Made by a program: the position numbers and the translations under genes | NCBI GenBank assembly: GCA_016787665.1 | Contig: JAEUUC010000008.1 | Span: 124,001 to 188,000 of the forward strand | Direction of reading: 5' to 3' | DNA length: 64,000 nucleotides | DNA from: Cyclobacteriaceae bacterium | Lineage (GTDB): Bacteria > Bacteroidota > Bacteroidia > Cytophagales > Cyclobacteriaceae | The notes under the pieces: generated by a model | Told to the model about the DNA's origin: nothing | Databases searched by the model: none | What the model saw: only the letters and a program-made list of their open reading frames with translations | Shown here: positions 26,255-34,964 of the stretch, piece by piece | Layout of the letters: the number at the start of each line of letters is the position of its first letter | Numbering within the stretch: the first letter of the stretch is position 1

Positions 26255-29200
26255 ATGGAGAAGTTTCTGATCACGTTTTTTCTTATCGTGCTCCCTAAAA
26301 TAGTCTGTTTTGGGCAGAGCGTGGCACCGCAAACCAATTTACCATCGCCAAACATCGCAAGCCTAGGGGTATTTGGTGAGTTTCCAGCAGTTTCTGCAAC
26401 TGGTGTCCCAAATATTTCGTTGAATCTCTACACCGTCAGCTTTAGAGAAGTCACAATTCCAATTACTCTGCAATATAATTCTAATCTTGCGAAACCTGAC
26501 CAGCACCCAGGCTGGGTTGGTTTGGGTTGGAACTTGACCAGTGGAGGGGCAATAACCAGAATTGTAAATGATGTTCCAGACGAAGACAACTCTTCTTCTC
26601 CCTGGGCAGCAAACGCTAGCAGAAAGGGTTATTTTCACAATCAGTTGTTTTTCTCGCAGTCAGATTGGAGTTCTTATTCGAAGGCAAAGCAGGCCACCGA
26701 CCACAGGTGGGAATGGGGTTTTATTAATCAAAGCAGTTGGGTCCATGATTCCCAGCCAGATGAGTTTTCGTTTTCCTTTCTTAACTATTCCGGCACGTTT
26801 TATTTGAATGAAACGGGACAATGGAAGGTTAGGTCTGAATCAAAGCTCGATGTCACTATGAGTGATGATTTTCGTACGTTCACTTTGATAGATCAAAATG
26901 GTACACAGTTTGTTTTCGGAAGTGATGAGAATGCTATTGAATACACATCTGCTTTTCTTAAAACACAATATCTGAGTTTCCAAAGAAAGAGCTGGAATCT
27001 TTCCAAAATTGTTGCAGCAAATGGTGATGTTATTCAATTCATTTACGAAAGAGGCGAGACTATTTTGAACCCGCAATGCTGGTGGCATTATTCTTATGCA
27101 ACCACCAATGGAACAACCGCTGAGGTTAATCGGATGACTGGATCTCAAATTTTACCATCCTATCTTCGAAAGATCGTCACTCCTGTATCTGAAGTTGAGT
27201 TTGAGCGATCGAATAGTGTAGAATTGCCTTACACACCAGAGGCTTTTGAAAGGGATCGAGTATTTTATTTTTATTATGAGGCTGGGCTATCGTATCCAGT
27301 ATACTTTAATATCTGGCAACAAAGTAGCCAGAATGGTAGGACGGCTTTTACTCAAGAGGGAGTAAACGAATTGCTTCAATTTCTCAAATTTCAACAACTT
27401 GACCGAATTCAGGTCAAAAGAAAATCGGATAATAAGGTGGTTGATTGGGTTGAGTTTGTCTATTCGAACTCGACTGCGGAGCGTTTGAAGTTGAGAAGTT
27501 TTAACACAAATGGCAATCGCCAACACCAATTTTTTTACACAAGTGATAGCGATCAGACGCTAAGATTGCCACCCTATCTCTCTGGCCTTGTAGATAAATG
27601 GGGTTTTTTCAACGGACGTTATCAAGATTATTCAAGTCAGCAGACATATTTTGCCTCTAAAGAGCCAAACGAGGAAAAACTACAGGCGGAATTGCTGAAG
27701 AGAATCGTGTACCCGACACGAGGATTTACTGATTACGAGTTCGAGCCGCATACGTATAGCAAGGAGGTAGCGGTAGTAAGGTATAGCCCACTCATTATTT
27801 GGCCACAGGATAAGGTTGGTGGCGGTGTAAGAATCAAGACAATTAAGAATTTTGACAGTGATGGTGAACTGATTGATTCACGGGCATTCAAGTACACCTA
27901 TGATTACACGCCAGCCGGCTCAGTTGGATCGTCATCTGGCATACTAGGGGGCAGATCTTTTTTTACATATTATCCACCTCAGGGAGGCGCAACCAAAGGC
28001 AGCGGAGATATGTTTGCACGAGGGCCGCTAGTGATGAATAACAATGGTTCCATTATTTCTTACTCGATGGTGACAGAGGTTTTCAAGGATGGAGGCTATA
28101 TTCAAAGAAAGTATTCAAATTTTGATAACGGTATTGAAAATGAATACATGGATGCTGAGCCAATCTATAGAATGGGTGATCAGAATATGTATGCTTATTC
28201 CTCAAAGTCATATGAAAGGGGCAGGTTACTGGACGAGCGGACATTTAAGGTTGAAAACAATATTGGAACATTGGTCAGCGAGAAGGAGTTTCGTTATTTG
28301 AGAATTAATCAGAATGAGAATTATTTACGCGCTTACGATATACGGTATAATGGCAATAGCAATGTTGGGATTACTGATTATAGAACATCTGCGATTAAAG
28401 TTTTTGTCTACCCCTATGTTGTTTCTTCGATCATTGAGACAATATATGATCAGTTTGACCAAACAAGCGAGGCAAGAAAGATTGTCAAGTCGGTCGACTA
28501 TGATTACAAACCGATTGGTCAGTTCCTCCATGCGGTTGATCTGCATCCTAGACGGATCACCGTTACAGAACCATCCGGTGAAAAAATTGTAACTGAATGT
28601 AAACTTGTGAACGACTACCCGCCAATTGTAGATGCAGTACATCCAGTCTCAAAAGGAATTTCTAAACTTCGCGAAAAAGGTGTTACTTCAGCTGTGATTG
28701 AGTCTATTACCTACCTCCAAAGGATTGAGAATTTCACAGTTACTAACTATTACATAACCGGAAGGCTTAATACTTTCAAAATTTTTCCGAATGGGAATTC
28801 TCATGCTTGGGAAACGTATTCTCTTAAGTTTTCCCAAGGTGAATCATTTTTGAGTCATGCGTGGTCGAATTTGACATCAAAGAGTTTTTCTTTTGCAGCT
28901 TCGAAATACCGATTAGCGGGGATAGCAGAAGACTATGACCTATATGGAAATCCAATCAGTGTAATTTCAGCTGATGGGCTTGGGCAAAGTATCTCTTGGG
29001 TGCATCATGGGAGTCTAATTGGGTCGTTGGCCACTAATCCTGATGCTGGGAACCTAAAACACGAATTGTCATACACACATGAACCTTTGGTAGGTGTGAA
29101 ACAAATGACAGATCAAAATGGAAGGAACACAAACTACATTTTTGACGTTGGTTCCCGCCTGAGATTGACGACCGATCATGAAAACCAGATATTGAGTCGT

Positions 29201-29905
29201 TATGTTTACCGATATAAAAACGAGGTTAGAAGTGGGATGAAATTTTCATATTCGACATATGGTTCTACATCAGTCTCAAATTCCATTCTATTTGTCATTA
29301 ATGGAACTTTGAATCAGGGGTCGACTTTGACTTGGGATTTTGGCGATGGATCGATTAAGGAGAATTCGAATGGTACTGAATTGAAAGAGTATTTTTCTCC
29401 TGGGTACTACGATGTTAAATTGGCAATAACGTACCCCGACCATCCGACTTCAGTAACATCAAAAACCATTAGGATTTTACCTTTGCCTATTGCGCAATTT
29501 ACTGCCCCTGTAACTGGCACGACAAGAACTATATGTGGTTCGAGCCCCACGACTTGTTCCGTAGCAATTGCCAGTGGTCCGTATCAGTATCAATGGGAGT
29601 ATCAGTACAGCGCTTCTGGGACTGCGAATTGGTTACCTTTCGGCAATGGGTCTAAGACAGCTAACTTTAGCTTATCTGGTGTTCAAGGCTCTTCAAGCAC
29701 AATTCGATGCAAAGTCTCTGATCCAGCAGGAAATTTTAGATATTCGGATTATTTGACCATTTTTTATTATTGTTCGGGGCAACAAGGCCCGAGTGATTGT
29801 CAATCAGGTTGGAGTTGGAACGGTCAGCTTGGAAGATGCGAACCGCCCCAAGGATTTTGTAGCGAAGGATGCTTTTGGGATGGTTTTCAATGCGTCTGCT
29901 ATTAA
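26255..29905 (+). CDS. SpvB/YD-repeat-type secreted shell protein with PKD domain and Cys-rich tail
   Basis: 1216 aa. Signal peptide 'MEKFLITFFLIVLPKIVCFG'. The N-terminal region ('VSATGVPNISLNLYTVSF', 'GLGWNLTSGGAITRIVND') is the SpvB/TcdB-like start seen in Bacteroidota Rhs loci. YD-like segments occur near the end ('NGRNTNYIFDVGSRLRL'), then a PKD domain at about 1013-1079 ('LTWDFGDGS', 'FSPGYYDVKLAI'), an Ig-like stretch, and a Cys-rich tail of about 43 residues with eight Cys. It lies 34 bases behind the fibre gene and 19 bases before the Rhs toxin gene, so the three are one operon. Probably forms part of a shell or carrier with the Rhs protein; this is inference. Confidence 0.75.
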   Translation: MEKFLITFFLIVLPKIVCFGQSVAPQTNLPSPNIASLGVFGEFPAVSATGVPNISLNLYTVSFREVTIPITLQYNSNLAKPDQHPGWVGLGWNLTSGGAITRIVNDVPDEDNSSSPWAANASRKGYFHNQLFFSQSDWSSYSKAKQATDHRWEWGFINQSSWVHDSQPDEFSFSFLNYSGTFYLNETGQWKVRSESKLDVTMSDDFRTFTLIDQNGTQFVFGSDENAIEYTSAFLKTQYLSFQRKSWNLSKIVAANGDVIQFIYERGETILNPQCWWHYSYATTNGTTAEVNRMTGSQILPSYLRKIVTPVSEVEFERSNSVELPYTPEAFERDRVFYFYYEAGLSYPVYFNIWQQSSQNGRTAFTQEGVNELLQFLKFQQLDRIQVKRKSDNKVVDWVEFVYSNSTAERLKLRSFNTNGNRQHQFFYTSDSDQTLRLPPYLSGLVDKWGFFNGRYQDYSSQQTYFASKEPNEEKLQAELLKRIVYPTRGFTDYEFEPHTYSKEVAVVRYSPLIIWPQDKVGGGVRIKTIKNFDSDGELIDSRAFKYTYDYTPAGSVGSSSGILGGRSFFTYYPPQGGATKGSGDMFARGPLVMNNNGSIISYSMVTEVFKDGGYIQRKYSNFDNGIENEYMDAEPIYRMGDQNMYAYSSKSYERGRLLDERTFKVENNIGTLVSEKEFRYLRINQNENYLRAYDIRYNGNSNVGITDYRTSAIKVFVYPYVVSSIIETIYDQFDQTSEARKIVKSVDYDYKPIGQFLHAVDLHPRRITVTEPSGEKIVTECKLVNDYPPIVDAVHPVSKGISKLREKGVTSAVIESITYLQRIENFTVTNYYITGRLNTFKIFPNGNSHAWETYSLKFSQGESFLSHAWSNLTSKSFSFAASKYRLAGIAEDYDLYGNPISVISADGLGQSISWVHHGSLIGSLATNPDAGNLKHELSYTHEPLVGVKQMTDQNGRNTNYIFDVGSRLRLTTDHENQILSRYVYRYKNEVRSGMKFSYSTYGSTSVSNSILFVINGTLNQGSTLTWDFGDGSIKENSNGTELKEYFSPGYYDVKLAITYPDHPTSVTSKTIRILPLPIAQFTAPVTGTTRTICGSSPTTCSVAIASGPYQYQWEYQYSASGTANWLPFGNGSKTANFSLSGVQGSSSTIRCKVSDPAGNFRYSDYLTIFYYCSGQQGPSDCQSGWSWNGQLGRCEPPQGFCSEGCFWDGFQCVCY

Positions 29906-29924
29906 CAAGTTGAAACTTTTGCGA

Positions 29925-32900
29925 ATGAAGATGAAAATTGTTTTTGTTCTTTGGTTGCAATACTTGGCAGTCTCAGTATCTGCACAAACGAAACTTGTTT
30001 CTGACACTGTTATTCATACCAACGATGGAACATTAACCTATATTATTGCGAATAGCCTCGCTATTAGGCCACTCAATTCTACACAAGGTGTAGTGTTTGC
30101 GGCTGAACCAGGGGTATCCTACTTATTTAAGATGGTAAATGCTGCTAGTCCCCCAGCATCTTCGTCTTTGAGCGACCATAATCTGATTAGGGCTGAAAAT
30201 CTGCTGACTAGTGGCATTATTGCTGAGTCAGCCATAAGTTCTCTTTCCGTCAGCCAAAAAAATTCTGTTTATGAGTATCTCGATGGGTTGGGTCGAAGGC
30301 AGCAATCTGTTTTGTGGAAAGGTACGCCTCTTGAGAAGGATCTTGTCAGTGTCTTTAAGTATGCTGAAAATGGTCGCCTGGTGAGAGAGTTTCTTCCCTA
30401 TTCGTCCGGGAATGTCGATGGATCATATAACCCTTTCGGGTTGACCGATGTTGTTACCTTTTATTCTAATCCTCCTTGGGGTGTTGTACAAGATAGCCGC
30501 CCGTTCAGAGAGCAGGTATTTGAATTGTCTCCTTTAAATAGAATTACTGATGAGTTCGGTCCGGGAATCGATTGGAAAAACGCGACTAATAGTTTAAGCG
30601 CTAAGTCCGCTTTGTTGGTAGGCCGAGCAACTGAAAATATCACAAGATGGAAATACTTTAGCTCGGGTTTGCCTGAGAAGGATGGTTTTTTTCCTGACAA
30701 CCATTTGTTGATTGAGCAAAAGATTAATGAGGCGGGTCAAGTATCGCGGACGTATAAGAATATGCGGGGACTAGTAGTGTTAAACCGCGTTGGTGACGGG
30801 ACAATCTGGTTTGATACATACTATTTGTATAGTCCATCAGGTCTGCTAACCTTGGTAATTCAGCCGGAAGGTGTCGCACGATTGGCTTCAGAGTTCGATG
30901 CCGTGGGGGCCAACAAGCAAAGCTTTGTCAACCGCTGGTGCTTTCAGTACCAATACGATGATGAGCAGCGAATGATCGCCAAACGCATACCGGGGTGGAC
31001 GGACTGGGCCTACACGGTATACGATCGTTGGAACCGGGTAGTACTTACCCAAACGCCCGCCCAGCGCGCTCGCAATGAGTACTCCTTCAACAAGTACGAT
31101 CGGTTTAACCGGGCTATCATGACGGGTTTGTGGGTAACCACAACCCCGCTGGCCACCCTGCGAACCAATGCGGCCAACTCTACCGTGCGGTTCGAAACGG
31201 AGGTCAACAACGCGGATGGATATACACTTACATCTACTTACCCTACCGCTATTTCATCTGCTGATTTGCGAAGTATATCCTATTATGATAATTACTCATT
31301 TCTGACCTATACGGGTTGGGATGCTGACGGACCGAACTCCAATTATAACTTCGTTAACCTGGCTGGGTTTCCACAAAACACGGCTCTGCTCACCAGCGTA
31401 AAAGGCCATGCCACCGGAAGCAAAACACGTGTGCTTGGACAAACGCGCTGGCTTAATAGTGTAACCCACTACGACACCAAGTACCGCTCCGTGCAAACCA
31501 TCAGCGAAAACTATGTAGGTGGGCGCGACCGTGTAACCACCCTGCACGACTTTACTGGCAGGAATTTAAAGACCCAGCACCATCATACGGCCAGTGCTTC
31601 TACTTATACTTGTTTACGTGAGTTTGATTACGATCACATGGGCCGGGTGCTGCGCACCTGGCAAACCACCGATGCCGGGCCGAGGATCTTGCTTTCTTCA
31701 CAGGCTTACAACGAAATCGGCCAATTGGTTGAAAAGAATCTACATTCCGAAGATAATGGCCTCAACTTCCTCCAATCGGTGGATATGCGGTACAACATCC
31801 GCGGCTGGCTCACCAGCATCAATAACAGCTCGCTCACCAACGATGGCAGCCGGAATAACGATGGCAATGATCTCTTTGGCATGGAGTTACTCTATAACCC
31901 GGCATCTCCACCGGCCATTAGTGGCTACCCTACAGCCGGAAACCTTGTACCGAAACTCTATGATGGCAATATCACCGCCATCAAATGGAAAACGGATACT
32001 AAAGAGCCGGGGGTTACGCCTCAGGAACGTATTTATGGTTTTGACTACGATGTCCTAAGTCGCCTTGAGAAAGCGCATTATGCAGTCGACAACGCAGGCG
32101 CATGGACGGGCGATGCCGGTATGTTTAATGAAGCGGTGAAATCATATGACCGCAACGGCAACATCCAGGGCATTGAGCGGCAGGCGCGTGTCAATGGTAT
32201 TTCCATACCAATTGATAACACTACCTATGGCTACAACTATAGTGGTGTGGTACCGAATTTCAATGGGGTGAGTAACCGCCTGTTGGCCGTGTCTGACGCG
32301 GCCAATGCGAGGGGTTTTAAAGATGCCTCGGCCCAGGTAACAGAAGAGTATCGATACGATGCCAGTGGCAATCTCATCTTTGATCACAACAAGAGCATCA
32401 GCAATGTTGTCTATAACTTTCTTAACCTGCCCGAAGTGATTGAGTTCACGCGGCCTAATACCACCATCGACCGCATTGAATACACCTACGATGCAGTCGG
32501 CAACAAACTACGCCAGGTGGTGAAGATCAACGGCACCCAGGTGTGGAAATCGGACTATGTGGGCGACTTGCAGTACGATAATGATCAACTCGTGTTGGCT
32601 TCAACACCAGAGGGGCGTGTGGTAAAAAATAGCAGCGGGTGGGACTATGAATATTTCCATAAAGACCACCAGGGCAACGTACGGCTTACCTATGGCAAAC
32701 TGAAAGAGACCCTTTCGTACAGGGCTACACTCGAAAACCCGCCTGGCTCTACGCTGGGGACCACAGAAGAAAACACTTTCCGCAATATTAATACCACCCG
32801 GCATACCGACCCGGCTCTGAACTATACCCGATCATCCGACCAGGTACTGGTACCGGATAAGTCCGCCAAAGTAAACGGCTTTGAAGGCAGGCCCATTGGC

Positions 32901-34367
32901 CCGGCTAAGAGCTTACAGCTCGGTGCCGGAGACAAGGTGAAGATGGAGGTGTTTGCCCGCTACAGCCAGGTAACCGGCAGCACGGCCACCATAGCTGCCA
33001 ACGTGCTGGTGGCAGCCGTGGCCACTACTACCTTTGGCTTTGCCCCGGGCGAAACGGGCTTTAACTCCTTTAACAGCAACGCCCCGGTGGTGCCAGGCAT
33101 TGGAGGGGCTAGCGCCACGGTGCCCAAGGCCTACTTGGCCTATCTTTTCTTCGATCAAAACTTTGTGTTTATCACCTCGGGCGCGGTATCCATCACAACC
33201 GCTGCCTTTAATGCCTTCGAGCGGCTGGAGCGCACCTTCACCGCCCCGCAGGCAGGTTATTTGTATGTGTACGTGGCCAACGAAAGCAACACGGGTGCCT
33301 CAGCCGGTGCTGTGTACTTTGATGAAATGCTGCTGGTGCACCAGAAGAACAACAGCACGCTGCAAGTGACCCAAGCGAGCGATTACTACCCTTTTGGACT
33401 GGCGTTTAACATCTACCAGGCCGAGCGGGTGAGCGAGGCTTTTGCCAACGTGCCCAAGAACCGCTACGGCTTTCAAGGGCAGGAGTGGCAAAGTGATTTG
33501 GATTTAGGCTGGAGCCAGTTTAAGTGGCGCATGCACGACCCCGCCCTCGGAAGGTTTGGAGCAGTGGACCCGCTGAGTGACAAGTACCCTTTTTGGTCTC
33601 CTTATTCATTTAGCGGAAATATCCTTCTTAGTGCGGTTGAACTGGAAGGATTAGAGCCTGAAAGCCCTCCATATATGTGGAAGCACGCCCAGACCTACAA
33701 TCATGGAACCATGTTTAGTGCTGAAGGTTATTGGGTGTTCCGGTCAAGTGATAATCTTAACAACAACAAGTATCAATACTTAAATGGGAGCAGTTGGGTC
33801 GATTTTGTACCAAACTCGCCCAAACAACTTGCCCCTCAGTTAGCAAAAGGATTATACGCAGTTTACGCGGTTGGGGGCGGGGTAGCTCTGGCGGCAAACG
33901 CAGGAGCGGCAGCTTGGGTGACGAGGGAGGGGATTGAGTCCGCTGCAGAAGAATTGTCTGGGATTCCGATACTTCCAATTTTTGCGGACCCAACGGATGT
34001 TTTTGATCCTGCAATTAATAGGGCTCTTTTCAGAAAGGGGCTTAGCCAAGGAGATGACATCGCCCTTGGAGTCCGAGAGAGTCTTGGCAGTTTCTCGGAA
34101 AAAATTAAAGCAAAAACTTGGGAAGTTTGGGGAACCGATGATTTCAAAAATCAGTTCTTACAAACAATAAAAAACCCATCTAATAGAATTCATTTTAATC
34201 TTGACGGTATTCCTGACGTTTGGAAGGCGGTCAATGATGGGGTCAAGGGATTTGGCAAAAGTGATTATGTAACAAGTTGGGAATTATATCAAGTATATTC
34301 TAACCCTGACGTCTTAAAAAGAACTTTTTTCTATCGTAATGGACAAATTGTTGAGAGTCCATTTTGA
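29925..34367 (+). CDS. DUF6443/Rhs-repeat polymorphic toxin-like protein
   Basis: 1480 aa from ATG 29925; the longer frame from 29793 lies inside the upstream gene, while this start gives a signal peptide ('MKIVFVLWLQYLAVSVSAQ'). A DUF6443-like domain lies at about 112-169 ('YEYLDGLGRRQQSVLWKG'), then YD/Rhs repeats, then the Rhs-associated core at about 1154-1232 ('YPFGLAFN', 'RYGFQGQEWQSDL', 'MHDPALGRFGAVDPL', 'YSFSGN'). The last 248 residues are a variable toxin-like domain with a hydrophobic patch ('AVGGGVALAANAGAAAWV') and an end block 'SWELYQVYSNPDVLKR'. GC is high from about 30,890 to 33,597 and low outside. The toxic activity cannot be named from sequence. Confidence 0.88.
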   Translation: MKMKIVFVLWLQYLAVSVSAQTKLVSDTVIHTNDGTLTYIIANSLAIRPLNSTQGVVFAAEPGVSYLFKMVNAASPPASSSLSDHNLIRAENLLTSGIIAESAISSLSVSQKNSVYEYLDGLGRRQQSVLWKGTPLEKDLVSVFKYAENGRLVREFLPYSSGNVDGSYNPFGLTDVVTFYSNPPWGVVQDSRPFREQVFELSPLNRITDEFGPGIDWKNATNSLSAKSALLVGRATENITRWKYFSSGLPEKDGFFPDNHLLIEQKINEAGQVSRTYKNMRGLVVLNRVGDGTIWFDTYYLYSPSGLLTLVIQPEGVARLASEFDAVGANKQSFVNRWCFQYQYDDEQRMIAKRIPGWTDWAYTVYDRWNRVVLTQTPAQRARNEYSFNKYDRFNRAIMTGLWVTTTPLATLRTNAANSTVRFETEVNNADGYTLTSTYPTAISSADLRSISYYDNYSFLTYTGWDADGPNSNYNFVNLAGFPQNTALLTSVKGHATGSKTRVLGQTRWLNSVTHYDTKYRSVQTISENYVGGRDRVTTLHDFTGRNLKTQHHHTASASTYTCLREFDYDHMGRVLRTWQTTDAGPRILLSSQAYNEIGQLVEKNLHSEDNGLNFLQSVDMRYNIRGWLTSINNSSLTNDGSRNNDGNDLFGMELLYNPASPPAISGYPTAGNLVPKLYDGNITAIKWKTDTKEPGVTPQERIYGFDYDVLSRLEKAHYAVDNAGAWTGDAGMFNEAVKSYDRNGNIQGIERQARVNGISIPIDNTTYGYNYSGVVPNFNGVSNRLLAVSDAANARGFKDASAQVTEEYRYDASGNLIFDHNKSISNVVYNFLNLPEVIEFTRPNTTIDRIEYTYDAVGNKLRQVVKINGTQVWKSDYVGDLQYDNDQLVLASTPEGRVVKNSSGWDYEYFHKDHQGNVRLTYGKLKETLSYRATLENPPGSTLGTTEENTFRNINTTRHTDPALNYTRSSDQVLVPDKSAKVNGFEGRPIGPAKSLQLGAGDKVKMEVFARYSQVTGSTATIAANVLVAAVATTTFGFAPGETGFNSFNSNAPVVPGIGGASATVPKAYLAYLFFDQNFVFITSGAVSITTAAFNAFERLERTFTAPQAGYLYVYVANESNTGASAGAVYFDEMLLVHQKNNSTLQVTQASDYYPFGLAFNIYQAERVSEAFANVPKNRYGFQGQEWQSDLDLGWSQFKWRMHDPALGRFGAVDPLSDKYPFWSPYSFSGNILLSAVELEGLEPESPPYMWKHAQTYNHGTMFSAEGYWVFRSSDNLNNNKYQYLNGSSWVDFVPNSPKQLAPQLAKGLYAVYAVGGGVALAANAGAAAWVTREGIESAAEELSGIPILPIFADPTDVFDPAINRALFRKGLSQGDDIALGVRESLGSFSEKIKAKTWEVWGTDDFKNQFLQTIKNPSNRIHFNLDGIPDVWKAVNDGVKGFGKSDYVTSWELYQVYSNPDVLKRTFFYRNGQIVESPF

Positions 34368-34383
34368 AAAGGCAATTAAGGTT

Positions 34384-34776
34384 ATGAAAAAAGAAATATT
34401 TAGATCTGAAAGGTACTTTGTCCTATTTGACTATTTTGTTGGCCATGGGCAATTGTTGATAAGATCAAGCAAGAAGGATGGACATCCTGCAAATATTGAT
34501 GTTATTTTCTTTGATACGACCTTCATTCAATCCTTCACCATGTTGAGAGGACTTATCATAAGTTTGATCGACAAAAATGCCATCAGTAGCTACCCTGTGG
34601 TACATGAATATCTTAAACTAGAGAATAGTTCCTTATTTGAATTAGAGAGTGGAGGCGAGAAGTTTTATGTGGCAGCATCCTTTGTGAAAGTTTATGAAAA
34701 TGACCTTGGTTTTAGTGAAACTAGTTTAGGGATGGTTTACCAAGGGCGGGAAACTGAAATTTCGGGAAGCCGTTGA
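34384..34776 (+). CDS. Candidate immunity protein of the Rhs toxin
   Basis: 130 aa from ATG 34384, which lies 16 bases after the toxin stop; the longer frame from 34339 would overlap the toxin gene. No signal peptide or membrane segment, mixed alpha/beta composition, acidic C-terminal half ('LENSSLFELESGGEKF'). I recognise no family. Position right behind the toxin C-terminal domain, small size, cytoplasmic nature and AT-rich composition equal to the toxin tip are what immunity genes of polymorphic toxins look like. The call rests on context only. Confidence 0.55.
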   Translation: MKKEIFRSERYFVLFDYFVGHGQLLIRSSKKDGHPANIDVIFFDTTFIQSFTMLRGLIISLIDKNAISSYPVVHEYLKLENSSLFELESGGEKFYVAASFVKVYENDLGFSETSLGMVYQGRETEISGSR

Positions 34777-34964
34777 GATGCTTTACGGCTTCAAATTAAT
34801 TTGCTTTCTCGTCCTTTGTTGGCCTTCTTAACTAATGAATATGTGAACAAGAAAGAGTAGAAAATGAGATATGTTCACAAAGTCACGGACCCCTAATGAA
34901 AAGAATAGGACTGAATTCGAAGAAAGTTGGTGAGTAACATGTTTGCCAGGTTCCTTTCAAAGCA
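34777..34964. other. Intergenic region with a spaced inverted repeat
   Basis: 188 bases without a gene. TGTGAACA (34842-34849) and TGTTCACA (34872-34879) are exact reverse complements 22 bases apart, about 86 bases before the next start. It might form a weak hairpin or bind a dimeric regulator; support is slight. Confidence 0.35.

Noticed and set aside
29793..29924. Upstream extension of the Rhs gene into the SpvB-like gene
   Set aside because: It would remove the signal peptide from the N-terminus and overlap the Cys-rich tail; ATG 29925 is better.
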